Assembly: GCF_032118995.1 (NCBI RefSeq)
Contig: NC_092662.1
Span: 16,939,701-17,003,700 of the forward strand
Direction of reading: 5' to 3'
From: Asterias amurensis
Taxonomy: Eukaryota; Echinodermata; Asteroidea; Forcipulatida; Asteriidae
Length of the DNA stretch: 64,000 bases
Position numbers and translations under genes: made by a program. Within the stretch, counting starts at the first letter, position 1, and every line of letters starts with the position of its first letter. The notes under the pieces are model-generated. The model made no database searches and was not told the DNA's origin. It was given only the letters and a program-made list of their open reading frames with translations. Shown in pieces: positions 1 through 10,723 of the stretch.

Positions 1-235
1 TTCCTTGAACAATCTCAGCACCCTAGGGAGTATGGCCTGTGCTGCTAAGTATGTTGCACAATCAATCAGAAAAGTCACCTCAGCCTACCCAGGTACCCAT
101 AAACTCCTAGGTGAAGAGAAGCAATTGCATTTAAGTATAACCCACGCCCTGATGACTCAGTGCACTAGCCCACTCGGCTACAACACACCATTGTTTCAGA
201 GAAGCTTTGAAACTATGGAAAGAATTGCAAAATTA
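1..235 (-). repeat. SINE (type S3) in DPP7 intron 5
   Basis: It shares CAATCTCAGCACCCTAGGGA, GCCTGTGCTGCTAAGTATGT and AGAGAAGCAATTGCATTTAA with 36893-37060. The tRNA-like head end is degraded near 150-190 (AGCCCACTCGGCTACAACAC). Confidence 0.65.
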
Positions 236-334
236 TGACAGAATCTCTTCACATTTTAATCTCTCTTCATCATCAACTCTTTACAGAACCAACACAAATT
301 TTGTGAGTTCTGCATGATATTTCCATAGGCCTAC

Positions 335-3326
335 CTTTTATTCCCTGATCAGCGAGCTCATTTAATGTGATGAATGCTTGTCTGATGGTAGAGACACAAG
401 CTTTCCCAGTTGTGCCACTTCCGAATGACTGAAACAAATAAAAAATTACCTTGATTTTAATATCATTTCAACCTGTCAGATAGATGATATGCAGACATTT
501 AAATAAGTTTGTCGCAGTAATTGCCAATAATGTCAATTGATCTTGTCATCGTTAACATCCAATAGAAAAGTTTTAACTTCCAGAACTTGGAGAGGTTTAC
601 AGTATTGCCATGTGAAAATCTCTTTTGACTAGTTTTGGTTCTGAATAACAACTCAACGTTTCGATCAGTATGCTCTGATTGTCTATAGCGAAGGTTCAAA
701 TCCTACTCTTGATAATAAACCCCATTTACCAGGAGCTCCAAATATGCAAATTAAGCAGTTTTACGAAATCCATACGAATGGCACCAAGTTTTCTCTTACT
801 TTGGTGACATCTTCAAAGAAGTAACTCTGAGATCCTTGTCCAGCAACTGAATAAATGGGTGCACTGGACGCTATAGCACCATCAACAGTGTTAGGGTACT
901 TGAATCGCATGTATGCACTCAACATGCCTCCATAACTGCAGTCAAAATTATACAAAACATTATGAGAGAGTTATCACCCATTAAGTGAAATGTTTCGGGG
1001 TTTGTAAAATATACACTAAACTTTGAAACCTACCATGGTTCATGATGAATAACTTTAAATTTTAGTGATCTTTTCTTTGATGCGTGGGTGTCTTAAAGCC
1101 ATTGGACCCTTTCGGTAAACAGTATTGTCCAAGGCCCACACTTCGTTTATCACAACTTCTATATCAAATAAAAAACCTGTGAAAATTTGGGCTTAATCGG
1201 TCATCGGAGTCGGGATAAAATAACGGGAAAACCCACCTTTGTATCCGCGCGTTTCGCCGTGTCATGACATGTGTTTAAAATAAATCCGTAATTCTCGTTA
1301 ACGAGAATTGATATTGTTTTACAGTTTTCTCAAAAAGTAAAGCATTTCATGCAATAATATTTCAAGAGAAGTATTTCACCACTACCTTCTGTAAACCCTG
1401 TAAGTTATTTGTAAATCTGTGAACTTTTTTTTTGTTTTCTGTACCGAAAGGGTCCAATGGCTTTAACGATCTTTTCTGTTCTGGTAAATTTTCAGATTTT
1501 ACTTGAAAAGTAACCCTTTTTTAAGTTTTTAATATCTCCTAGGACTAGTCCAAAGTTAGTTAGGACTAGTCCTAACTCTTTGTGAAATCGACCCCAGTAC
1601 TTTTAGCTGATAATAAAACCTTTCAGGTGAACAAAAGACAACTTAACTGTGTTTATACCTTCCTCCAAATGTGACTACTTTGCACTCTGGACACTTGAGC
1701 TCTTGTTTCAAGAATAAGATGAGTTCAGCATAATCTGCCAGTGCCTGCTCGATGGTTAGTAGACCAAGATTCTCAGGGATGAATGAATCATTACCAAAGG
1801 GTAGAGTCTCTCCGTAGAAACGCTGAATTGAGAGGCGAGGTACACAAGAAATAAAACGGATAGTGATGTTGTGATGATTTAGTTATGCATAAGGGGGGTT
1901 GTTAAAGCCTGGTTCATACTTCCTACGAATGCAAATTTTAATGTCACAAATTCGCAAGGGAATAATTTGGAAGAGTTGAGTTGTGTTTAACTGCTGGGAA
2001 ATATTACGGAGCCGTGACATCAAAATTTGTGTTGCAAACACATTCACATGAAGTATGAACAAGGCTTTATGGCATGCTGCCGATTGGAACATGGCTAAAG
2101 CATTCAATTAGTGTCCCATACAGTACAGTATCTGACTCTGAGAATTCAGAGAATCTATTAAAAAAAGTTTGATTTTTGGGGTTGAACAAAGAATTGACTA
2201 GAGTGGGATTCGAACCAACGACCTCCGGATTAACGTGCCAGCGCTCTACCAGCTATCTAGCCCTATATTGGCGGTGTCCCTATTTTGTCAATATCTTTGT
2301 TCGGGGGTGCCAGTCAGAAGCCATACAACCGTTAACTGCCGTGTAGCCAGGGATCACACCCAAATTACGATACAACCTGGGAAGCGGCAGCTAGGGGATC
2401 ACCTTAAGGGGATGCGACTTTTTGTTTCAGATATCAATATAAACCACAAGGGAAACTGACTGTGTAAATTTGTAAATGATTTTTGGTGTTGAACAAAGAG
2501 TTGACTAGAGTGGGTGTCGAACCAACGACCTCCGGATTAACGTTCAACAAATTTGTTTGACCGGCCTTACGACAACAAAATCAAGCAGGGAACTTTTAAT
2601 TTCCCTTGTGACTCATTGATATTTTAAGTACATTCTAAAAAAGTATGATACTACTAGGGGCGGGTGGCGTTTAATAGTTTACTTACATGCTCAGCAAATA
2701 CCAGGAGAGCCCTGAACTCCGGAGCAATGTCAAACATCAAACCTGTGTTTTCAAGAAAGCTTGTGATTGGCCCTTCATTACCAGTGTAGAAGAAAATTGG
2801 ACCTTTGCCAATACTCCAGTGTTGATCTACACAAACAGAAGAAAACAGGTGGAAACATCAATATATAATTAAAAAGGTGTTGGAGGAAAAATAATATTTT
2901 ATGATAAAGAAAATCCACCACGCAGTCAAACAAATCCACACGCAAGGGCTGTCCGGGAATCGACCGGGGTCCAACACAGCCATGACAGAGGTGAAATGCA
3001 GGAAGTACCACTATGAGCCATGGTTTAGATAGACATTTATTCCAATATTGGCAACAACAAACAATTTTTTAAATTTAAGCACAACATGTAAAGTGACAGA
3101 CAGGACTTGGTTGACGATCGGAAAACAGAAATATATTATTATTATTATGAGACTCACCCGAAACCAAATATCGTTGTTTGAACGTGTTGTTGCCATGGCT
3201 TGCAAAGTTAAAGTGGTCGATTATCTGGTCAAAGTATTGTGTCTTATATGGATAAACTGCTGTACAAGAACTTAACAACGAAATAAGCAAACATGCCAGC
3301 AAAGAAACTGCAAAAAGACGAAACAT
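335..3326 (-). CDS. DPP7: Dipeptidyl peptidase 2-like lysosomal serine peptidase, 5' part (5 exons)
   Basis: Peptidase family S28 (DPP7/PRCP): removes N-terminal dipeptides after proline or alanine in lysosomes. Exons in transcript order: 3158-3326, 2687-2826, 1659-1822, 800-935, 335-428; phases close throughout, giving 234 residues before the window edge (human DPP7 is about twice that). The ATG at 3326 opens a signal peptide (MFRLFAVSLLACLLISLL). Recognised segments: YFDQIIDHFNF, GPIFFYTGNEGPI, ALLVFAEHRFYGE, LTIEQALADYAELI and the nucleophile elbow GGSYGGMLSAY with Ser158. The text after the elbow (ASSAPIYSVAGQGSQSYFFEDVT) resembles DPP7 more than PRCP. The Ser158 codon is split AG|T by intron 3. 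The catalytic Asp and His lie beyond the window. Introns hold a SINE, a TTAA element and half a foldback element. The family call is strong; DPP7 over PRCP is from remembered family sequences. Confidence 0.9.
1093..1466 (+). mobile_element. TTAA family B element in DPP7 intron 3
   Basis: TTAA at 1093-1096 and 1463-1466, with near-perfect termini AAGCCATTGGACCCTTTCGG and complement. It contains CTCGTTAACGAGAATT near the centre. It sits between the exons encoding the two halves of the catalytic Ser codon. Confidence 0.85.
1905..2076. repeat. Foldback element in DPP7 intron 2
   Basis: AAAGCCTGGTTCATACTTC at the left and GAAGTATGAACAAGGCTTTA at the right are inverted repeats about 170 bp apart. 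Half of a related copy is at about 27690-27780 (AAGTATGAACCGGGCTTTAA). Confidence 0.7.
2172..2460 (-). repeat. tRNA-derived SINE (type S2) in DPP7 intron 2
   Basis: On the minus strand the A box TAGCTGGTAGAGCGC and the B box GGTTCGAATCCCACT stand at tRNA spacing, followed by ACTCTAGTCAATTCTTTGTT. The head alone recurs at 2476-2545, so a second partial copy lies beside it. Best-preserved tRNA-like head in the window, but embedded in a longer repeat. Confidence 0.75.
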
Positions 3327-3471
3327 TTTGGATCGTGCACTTCACTCGACTGCTGAGAGCGAGCTGCAAGATTTCAATGTCACATGATTTTGTCAGGTGA
3401 TTGCGTGGAATATTTTTAAACGTACTACGGAAGTGGCCGACCCTGTTTTTTCTATTACAATCAAGGACTCA

Positions 3472-3511
3472 GTTCGACAGAGGGCGCAGAGAGGTGCGCC
3501 CTCTGTCGAAC
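3472..3511. repeat. Perfect 16-bp-arm hairpin upstream of DPP7
   Basis: Arms 3472-3487 and 3496-3511 are exact reverse complements (GTTCGACAGAGGGCGC) around an 8-bp loop. It lies about 146 bp upstream of the DPP7 start codon, in an A+T-rich stretch. It could be the core of a small foldback element or act as a structured promoter or 5'UTR motif. No flanking duplication was identified. Confidence 0.7.
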
Positions 3512-5487
3512 AATAATAATGGCACAGTGACCTGTCATAGGGTTCTAATCCAACCCAAGTAAATGCCAGTAATTTCTTCACAGAAGTCATGACAGTATAA
3601 GAGTGCTAATGTAATGTTATTTAGCCATATATGGTGTAAGGAAACAACCAAGTATTTATTAATATTCTTTATCCCCGATGCAAATTTAACATAATGGTAA
3701 TAAAGACAAAATAATTATATTATACATGTGGTATTGTCAAAGACCTGTATTTTTATTCTCACTTGGTGTATCCAATGCCCATGCATAAAATAATGCCAAT
3801 TTTATGCGATGGGGGTTTCGATTTGTTTTAGACATGAGGAATGATGCTCACAATTAAATCAATTAAATCAATAGTTTTCGAGCAGAATATTGTATAAAAA
3901 TATCAAAGGGCATCACAGATCAATTATCTGTAATTTCACGCAATTCAAGTATCACTTTGTTTTTATAATAATTATTGAGCTACTGCACACATCTGTGACA
4001 TATACCACTCGGTTAGACGCCATAGTACTGTGGGTCAACCGCGGTAAGGGACTCGATCATGGCGGTTTTCAGTATCCTCTTTTGGGGTAGGAGAGTTAAC
4101 TGACACTATGTTCTAAGCCTTAGCCCAATTTCACAACGTTGTAGGCAGAAAATCCTGCTTGAAAAAATACTTTGTTAAGCAAACGTTGACTGGGGCACCA
4201 GTTGCAACAGTGTAAACGTTAATGATGTTTTGCTGGTGTCGGTTACTGCTTAGCAATGTTGTTCTGTGCTTATCACATATATTGCTTACAGGCTTTATGA
4301 AATTGGGCCAAAAAACTGGAACGATTGGCATGTCGGGTGCAATACAGCATCGGTTTTCATGTAAACGAATTTTGTACATTACATGTATATTGTTCATTTT
4401 GCATGTCGTTGCCGGGCAGCTTATTAGAGCAGGCCTCAGTTTCACAGAGAGTTAGGACTGGTCCTAACTTAGGACTAGTCCTAGGAGATATTAAAAATGT
4501 ACGGCTAGTCCTAATAGGACGAGTAACTCGTCCTAACTTGAGATAAGACTAGTCTTAACTCTCTGTGAAATCCACCCGACTCAAGCTCTGTGTCTATACT
4601 TATCAACAGAGTATGGGTTCGAGTCCCGGTCATGACAATGTTACCCTTGAGCAAGATACTTTTTTAAAATTACCATTATTTTCTTTGTCCTTTATATGGA
4701 CACCCATAGGGTTAATACACGAACATGAGCCTAGGACCCTAATTAGGAAGAGTAACCCCTGGTGTTTATGTGCACCAAGCAATCGCCCGCGTTTGCGGGT
4801 TGGTTTCCTAAGTTCACTTATGTTTTATAAGACATCATGTTTACCAGAAAGAAGAAAACAAATTTGAAACTGCACTTCCTGTTCCAATACATCATACTTA
4901 TAAAACAGGATACCGATCGAAATGTTCTGTTCCACACTGGGTTTGGTCGCAATAAAGGAAACTCATTATTTGAAAAACAGTATACATGTAGATGGTTATG
5001 TTGCCACAATAAGATCTCTAAATGTAAATTATTAAACTTCTAGAAATGCCTATACCCAGCGGCGGTGCCGCCCACTGCACCGGGATCCACCCAAAAGACA
5101 AAACAAGATCCCTCAATAAAAAATAATATAAACTGATGTTAATTAATTTCATAGATCGAGTGTCCTCGGATTTTTAGCCGGTATAACCCACAGTTAAATA
5201 TATTGCTTAAAATTCAGAAAGTAGACCGAAACTAATTAAGCGTGATACCGTCAATCAATTTTAGACCATTTTTTCTAATTTTTAATTAGTTTAATTTTCT
5301 AAGAAATAGGTTTCCTCACGTTGGCGTTCAATTCGAAGGTCAGGGTTCTCCAGTTTGTGATGATGTCCAGTCCTTAGCGGTGTTGAGAGCAACAACCATC
5401 TGGTGTTTGCGCCTCTGCCGACTGGTCCTTTTCATAGCGGTCACTGCCCCGTTAGAGGGATGGAGCCTCGTCATGATGAGGTATTGT
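3512..5487. other. Intergenic space between DPP7 and the UOX promoter
   Basis: No coding exon was recognised. Identified repeat pieces: a partial copy of TTAA family A near 3733-3800, a GCTTAGCA foldback near 4120-4310, a TTAGGACTAGTCC element at 4434-4578 and a SINE fragment near 4578-4680. The rest (4700-5480) is anonymous AT-rich sequence. Confidence 0.6.
4434..4578. mobile_element. Family C foldback element, longest copy
   Basis: TTTCACAGAGAGTTAGGACT at the left pairs with TTAACTCTCTGTGAAA at the right. The interior has TTAGGACTAGTCCTAGGAGA and GGACGAGTAACTCGTCC. It adjoins a SINE fragment on its right side. Confidence 0.75.
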
Positions 5488-5495
5488 TATAAAAG
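5488..5495 (+). promoter_or_regulatory. TATA box candidate for UOX 5' exon
   Basis: TATAAAAG lies about 30 bp before a putative start region near 5518. The following stretch ends in a good donor, CACAG|GTGAGT at 5636/5637. The next strong acceptor in this orientation is just before the UOX start codon (T-run then CAG ending at 7123). I infer that 5518-5636 is a 5' exon of urate oxidase. It could instead belong to an unrecognised transcript. Confidence 0.4.
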
Positions 5496-5522
5496 AGTTA
5501 CCAAACGTGCGCTGATCAACAG

Positions 5523-5636
5523 ATGTATGGATACGTTTCTCTGTTGTCATTCGTTGCATTTGGCTGTTCAGGAGAACTCTGTATTGCTTTTCACTCTGAT
5601 CATCTTGGTACCTGCGTGATCTGTGCGCTATCACAG
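5523..5636 (+). other. Putative 5' exon of UOX carrying an upstream ORF
   Basis: An ATG at 5523 starts a hydrophobic reading frame (MYGYVSLLSFVAFGCSGE...) that stays open to the donor at 5636/5637. If this exon joins the acceptor at 7123/7124, the frame continues through SCNIFVKPPLPA and stops at a TAG one base before the urate oxidase ATG. That would be an upstream ORF ending at the main start. The splice join is inferred from signals only. Confidence 0.35.
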
Positions 5637-7123
5637 GTGAGTTTTGGTTTGGTTTGGATTATTAGAACTGCGTTATTTTATCCTGAAGACGATCAGAGCA
5701 AAGTGCTCGAAAAGTCTTGTAAAACATATAAGGTGCTACATAATTTTGGTCTCATAATTTTAAACATGAAAATGTACAAACCTCTCTTTGAATGTTTGTG
5801 TGTGTTCAAGCGCCTTGCGTATACGTTTTGGTTACTTACTTACGCTGCATCAATTATTTCCTATACAGTGTTTTTTTCTTCTATTGCCAAAGTTAAGAGA
5901 GAGTTTCATACGGTGTTATTGCAAACCTGACTAGATTGAGTAAGAACGATTCATCACTGAAATTTAAAGTAAATACATACGAATTTTTAAGTGTGAAGTT
6001 GGTATTAACCATCCTAGCAATAGGCCATAAAACAAAAATTAATATTCATTATCCCCGATGCAAATTTTAGCATTATGAGATGATACATGTTACGACGTTT
6101 TGCACGCCGATGGTCGAACTTGTTTGGTCTTGGCAAAACTTGAAAATGTTAAAAACTTTGGACGACAGAACATTGTCAGCAATTTAGATAATTAAGTTCA
6201 GTCCTTGGTGAAAGATGTCTCCTGATATAATAATAATGACGACAAGTGGCAGGCAACATTTCATAACACACTCAATCATATAATCAACAGCAGATGGTGT
6301 GAAGGGAGTTCGGTACTTCTCAACTCACTATTGTTTAAAAACAATAAAGTGAAGGTCTACATCATTTGGAATTGTTACAGTTTGATCAAAGACACTGGAC
6401 ACATTCGGTAATTGTCAAATAACAGTATTTCTCACTTGGTGTATCCCAACATATGCTCAAAACAATAAATCTGTAATTTTTTTTGACTCAATTGGTTATC
6501 GGAGTTGCAGAAAAAACATTTGTGTGTGTTTTTTTTGTGTGAAATTTCTTGACAGACCACCTTGTGCTTTTTTTCGACTCCGCTGATGCTCCGCTGGTAG
6601 TACAGGAGGCAAATTCATCATTACTTAAGAATTAAAACACATTGTGTATAGAGGTTGTTCTGTGCATGAATAAGGATGAAGGAGTAATTCCAAACAGCAA
6701 AGTGTTGATAGATTTGAAAGGAATTGTAAATATCAAAGAAAGTTAAATTTGCTGTACTGGATGAGTGTGTTTGGCAACTCTTGTGTATCATTGGTCGTAC
6801 TTAATCTAAGCCGACCAAGGTGTGTCAAATTTAACATGTAATCCCTTAAACCCACACTGCAACCATTGGATACCAATTCACAGGAATGGAACGAAAATCT
6901 ACAAAATTACCAAATGGCTCTTTTCCAAACCACGACTCTTGTTTTGACAACAATACTGCGCGTGCTTTGCGTAGGCCTACGTACTCTGATGACGAATCCA
7001 AAGCCGAAACCGTGGGTTCGGAAAGGGCATTACAATTAGCTGTTGGTTGTGACGTCATGAGGTCTTTACGTAAGGCAGACCATTGACATAAACAAAACAA
7101 AAATTCCATACGTTTTTTTTCAG
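5637..7123. other. Putative UOX 5' intron: no gene seen
   Basis: This stretch is AT-rich and without recognised exons. Around 6384-6570 is a decayed half copy of TTAA family A. Around 6955-7080 is a fragment (GCGCGTGCTTTGCGTA, then an AATCCAAAGCCGAA motif) shared with 23305-23400 and, in part, with the foldback in 26280-26380, so it is another dispersed repeat. Confidence 0.5.
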
Positions 7124-7163
7124 AGTTGTAACATATTCGTCAAGCCTCCGCTACCAGCTTAGA

Positions 7164-10100
7164 ATGGCCAACGGTCATTTTACAGATGTGGACTACGTCT
7201 TAGACGGGACTAACGTGGGCAAGACGCACGTTCGTCTACTCCAGCATCGACGTCTTGGTGCCCACAAACACGAGATTCAAGAACTGCTGGTCAACACAAG
7301 CTTATCTTGGGACACACACAAGGAGTTCGAGCACAGCGATAATTCTGACGTCATACCAACGGACTCACAGAAAAACACCGTGTATGCACAGGCCAAGATC
7401 ATAGGGGTGGGTTTCCTTGGTGATTACTCAAAACTAATTAAGTATACAAACTAACTTCGAAGGGATTTTATTGAATTTTGGAGATAATTCCCTTTTAAGG
7501 AATGCAGTTTTTGAGAAGAGGATTTTTAAAAAATTTCAATAAAAAACGTTTCGTGCATGAAATTTTTCTCATTAATTACTGTGTTTTCCAATTACGATTT
7601 ATCCGAACCATCATCACTCCATCAAAGAGATTTATCTACATGGAGTCACTGCAATGATATTTATTAGTATCCTTCTATCATGCAAACTTTGATGCCTTAT
7701 ATTGAACTTCATCAAAGTTAATTAATTTTAGATTTTACTTATTTTGATGAAATGTGTTTGAAACATTCTCCAAAGATTACATCTCCGGAACAGTTTGCGA
7801 TGGCTCTCTGTGAGCACTTCTTGAAGACGTACAGCCAAGTCGTCAGGGCAGAGATATACGTAGAACAAGCTCCATGGAGAAGGATGGATCAGTCTGGTGA
7901 ACAGCACGCCCATGCATTCATCCAGACTCAAGAGGCTACACGTTACTGTGTGGTCAGGCAGGAGAGAGACGGTAAGGGAGTGGGGATCGATGGTAGACAT
8001 TGCACAATGAAGTTAAAGGAACACGTTGCCTTGGATCGGACGAGTTGGTCTATAAAAAGCGTTTATAACCGTTTGTTATGAAATGCATATGGTTAGAAAG
8101 ATGTTTTAAAAGTAGAATATAATGATCCACACAAGTATCACTCAAAATTGCACGGTTTTCCTTTTACGTCGCGAACTATCACGGTCGGCCATTTATGGGA
8201 GTCAAATGTTGACTCCCATAAATGGCCGACCGTGTAAAATGGTCGACAGGGTAAAAGGAAAACCGTGCAATTTCGAGGCATGTTTGTGTGGATCATTGTA
8301 TTCTACTTTTACAACATCTTTCTACCCATATGCATTTTATAATAAACGGTTGAAAACGCTTGTCAAAGACCAACTCGACCGGTCCAAGGCAACGTGTTCC
8401 TTTAATCAAATCGAAGTCATTAGAGACGTCGAGACTCACGACTTGGCATATACACTGCAAACACGTTATATAGTGTTATTGACATCATGGGTGTTGCCAC
8501 ATTGTAGATACCAACCATTTTCAGAAGGTTTCCTTAAGACCCTCTGAAAATTATTGGTATCAACAATTCCTGTCCAATCATCACAACAATCTCTCTTATT
8601 ATTATCTTATATATTAATTTAGCTACCGGGCAACCTTGGTAGTCTAGTTGGTAAGACACTGCTCTAGAATTGCAAGGGTAATGGGTTCGAATCCCACCGA
8701 GTAACATGCCTGTGATATTCTTTTCACAGGACTTGGGAAAGTACTAAGTATACAGTGCTAACACACATCGGTGTATGGGTAAAAACCAAAATTGATGTTA
8801 TTTTTGATTCCCTCTTCGGTGTACATGTATGTGACAATACTCAATGGTGTCAATTTTAACACATTATGCTTTGCACTGTACATATCGTTGGTGACTGGGT
8901 AAATAAACTAAACCTCACATTAATTCTTCCACAGAACTTCCCACAGTGTGGGGAGGTTTAAAGAACATGAAAATCATGAAAACCACACAGTCTGGCTTTG
9001 CTGGTTTTGTCCGAGATGAGTTTACAAGTCTACCAGACACAACTGATCGTATATTTTGCACGGATGTCTGGACAAAATGGCGATACTCGGTCAGCTCAGG
9101 AATCGACTTTGACGAAACTTGGTAAGGTTTATTTATTTATTTTTTGTTTTACCTCCTGCCCCCTTGATCCGCCTGAGAGTAACGCTTATCGGATTCAAAA
9201 CTGTGTACATAAAAACTGATATCTTTTTCCGTAACTACAGTACTTCAAAGTGAAATGTTTTTCAAAATGCTTTTTTCTGTCGAAAGCTGCTGTATAGGCT
9301 TTTTTATCAAACAAAAATGTGCATTGTCTGTTTTAAAGCCATTGGACCCTTTCGGTAAAGGAAAAAAAAAAAAGTTCACAGATTTACGAATAACTTACAG
9401 GGTTTACAAAAGGTAGTGGTGAAATACTTCTCTTGAAATATTATTCCATGAAATGCTTTACTTTTCGAGAAAACAGTTAATTCTTAACGAGAATTACGGA
9501 TTTATTTTAAACACATGTCATGACACGGCGAAACGCGCGGATACAAGGGTGGGTTTTCCCGTTATTTTCTCCCGACTCCGATGACCGATTAAGCCCAAAT
9601 TTTCACAGGTTTGTTATTTGATATAGAAGTTGTGATACACGAAGTGTGGGCCTTGGACAATACTGTTTACCGAAAGGGTCCAATGGCTTTAAGAGTGATT
9701 ACCAACGGCCCTCGAAGCTTCCATTGAAGTATGACTCTTGGAATCTGATTGAGGAGTATTTGCTTTGCTTTTGATTTGCAGGAAAACATGTAAGGAAAGT
9801 ATTTTGAACGTCTTCGCTGGATCTCCAGACACTGGCGACTATTCTCCTTCGATCCAAAGAACCATGTATCTATCGGTGCATAAAATGCTAGAGATGGTAT
9901 CCCAGGTATGTTGGTAGTGTCATGACACACTATCGGAACTTTTTTCGAAAATGGCGCTGCTTTTCGTAATTTTCTTTGAATGATTTGGTTATGAACTTTA
10001 AATACATGTGTCTCTTAATTGCAGATTGGCAAGGTAAGGCCGCTAGGCGTACATCTTTGGTTGGACTTTGGTAATGCCTTCTGGCTTCAGGCCGTCTTTG

Positions 10101-10423
10101 AATCCGTAAAAATATCGCATATTCTTGTTTTCACTTTTCATTTTTCCTCATCTAGATTGATGAAATTGAGCTGGAAATGCCGAATGTTCATTACTTTTTA
10201 GCCGACATCATGAAACTGGGAATGAAAAATGACGGAGAGGTAAGTTTATAGGCGGCAAATATATATATATAACAAGGGAAAAGTCTGCTGCCACCTAGCG
10301 TCAAAAAAGTCCCCTAATTAATGGTTTTGATTGTTTTTGTGTTTGTAGGTAATGATGCCAACAGGTTATCCACACGGGATGATCCGATTGGCTGTCCGTC
10401 GACCAACTGGTGACAAAGTGTGA
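7164..10423 (+). CDS. UOX: Urate oxidase (uricase)
   Basis: Oxidises uric acid to 5-hydroxyisourate, normally in peroxisomes, in purine degradation. Six coding exons: 7164-7406, 7776-7971, 8935-9121, 9782-9905, 10156-10239, 10349-10423; all GT-AG with matching phases; 302 residues, the usual family length (about 300). Recognised blocks: GKTHVRLLQHRR near the N-terminus, NSDVIPTDSQKNTVYAQAK (with the conserved Thr), FAMALCEHFL, VRAEIYVEQAPWRR, HAHAFIQT, the uricase signature region MKTTQSGFAGFVRDEFTSLP, FCTDVWTKWRY and MPNVHYF. The start is the first ATG after an acceptor at 7123. The last exon ends TGDKV instead of an SKL-like peroxisomal tag, although its length matches the vertebrate C-terminus. 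Intron 2 contains a 393-bp palindrome and a SINE; intron 3 contains a TTAA family B element. A possible 9-nt microexon lies in intron 4. Confidence 0.95.
8013..8405. mobile_element. 393-bp near-perfect palindromic TTAA element in UOX intron 2
   Basis: TTAA occurs at both ends (8013-8016 and 8402-8405). The two halves are reverse complements over most of their length, folding around about 8215 (arms include GGTCGGCCATTTATGGGAGT and its complement). The terminal inverted repeat begins AGGAACACGTTGCCTTGG. A short relative is at 23477-23584. The structure fits a non-autonomous foldback transposon with TTAA target duplication, as piggyBac-type transposases produce; no transposase is encoded. Confidence 0.85.
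8624..8800 (+). repeat. tRNA-headed SINE (type S1) in UOX intron 2
   Basis: It has a tRNA-like head with A-box-like TAGTCTAGTTGG and a perfect B box GGTTCGAATCCC (within 8683-8695). A shared body follows (TGCCTGTGAT, TTCACAGGACT, GGGAAAGTACT). Other copies: 46586-46730 (+), 42985-43090 (-) and 31468-31708 (-). There is no acceptor-stem complementarity typical of a working tRNA, so it is called a SINE. Confidence 0.75.
9333..9692 (-). mobile_element. TTAA family B element in UOX intron 3
   Basis: TTAA at both ends with terminal inverted repeat AAGCCATTGGACCCTTTCGG. It is about 360 bp and shares its whole length with 1093-1466 (opposite orientation) and 45453-45826. It contains a central GTTAACGAGAATT palindromic patch and an A-run beside the left terminus. 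No open reading frame of note, so it is non-autonomous. Confidence 0.85.
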
Positions 10424-10501
10424 GTGCCTCGATGGGGGTCTCAGACGACACCCCGACTTGGATTGCGCACCATTAGCCTTTTGAGGTGTGGAGGACACCA
10501 C

Positions 10502-10643
10502 TGTGCCCAATTTTTTTAAAGCCTTGACAAATCTTGCTTAACAGCAACTTTACATTATTGCAATTGGTGCCACACTCATTTTTTGCCTAGCGAAGAAACT
10601 TGCTAAGCAGAAGATCTGCTTAACAGCTGTATGAAATTGAGTA
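10502..10643. repeat. GCTTAGCA-type foldback element (family D), 3' of UOX
   Basis: The ends match the family theme: GCCCAATTT on the left and GCTGTATGAAATTGAG on the right, with internal TTGCTAAGCAG and TGCTTAACAG motifs. It begins about 80 bp after the UOX stop codon, so it could lie in the 3'UTR. Confidence 0.55.
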
Positions 10644-10723
10644 CACTGTTTGGTTTGGGTCTTAATACCCAAACCTATTAGTATTTTTATCTCAAAATGT
10701 ATTTTATGGAATTTGTAAGAAGG

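Noticed and set aside
8122-8547. 141-codon open frame on the plus strand
   Set aside because: It lies mostly within the 393-bp palindrome in UOX intron 2 and reads through both arms; no resemblance to any family.
8624-8800. tRNA genes suggested by good B boxes at 2205, 8683, 20145, 29960, 46640 and 55370
   Set aside because: Each is followed by a long repeated body, and acceptor and anticodon stems do not pair well. They are SINE heads.
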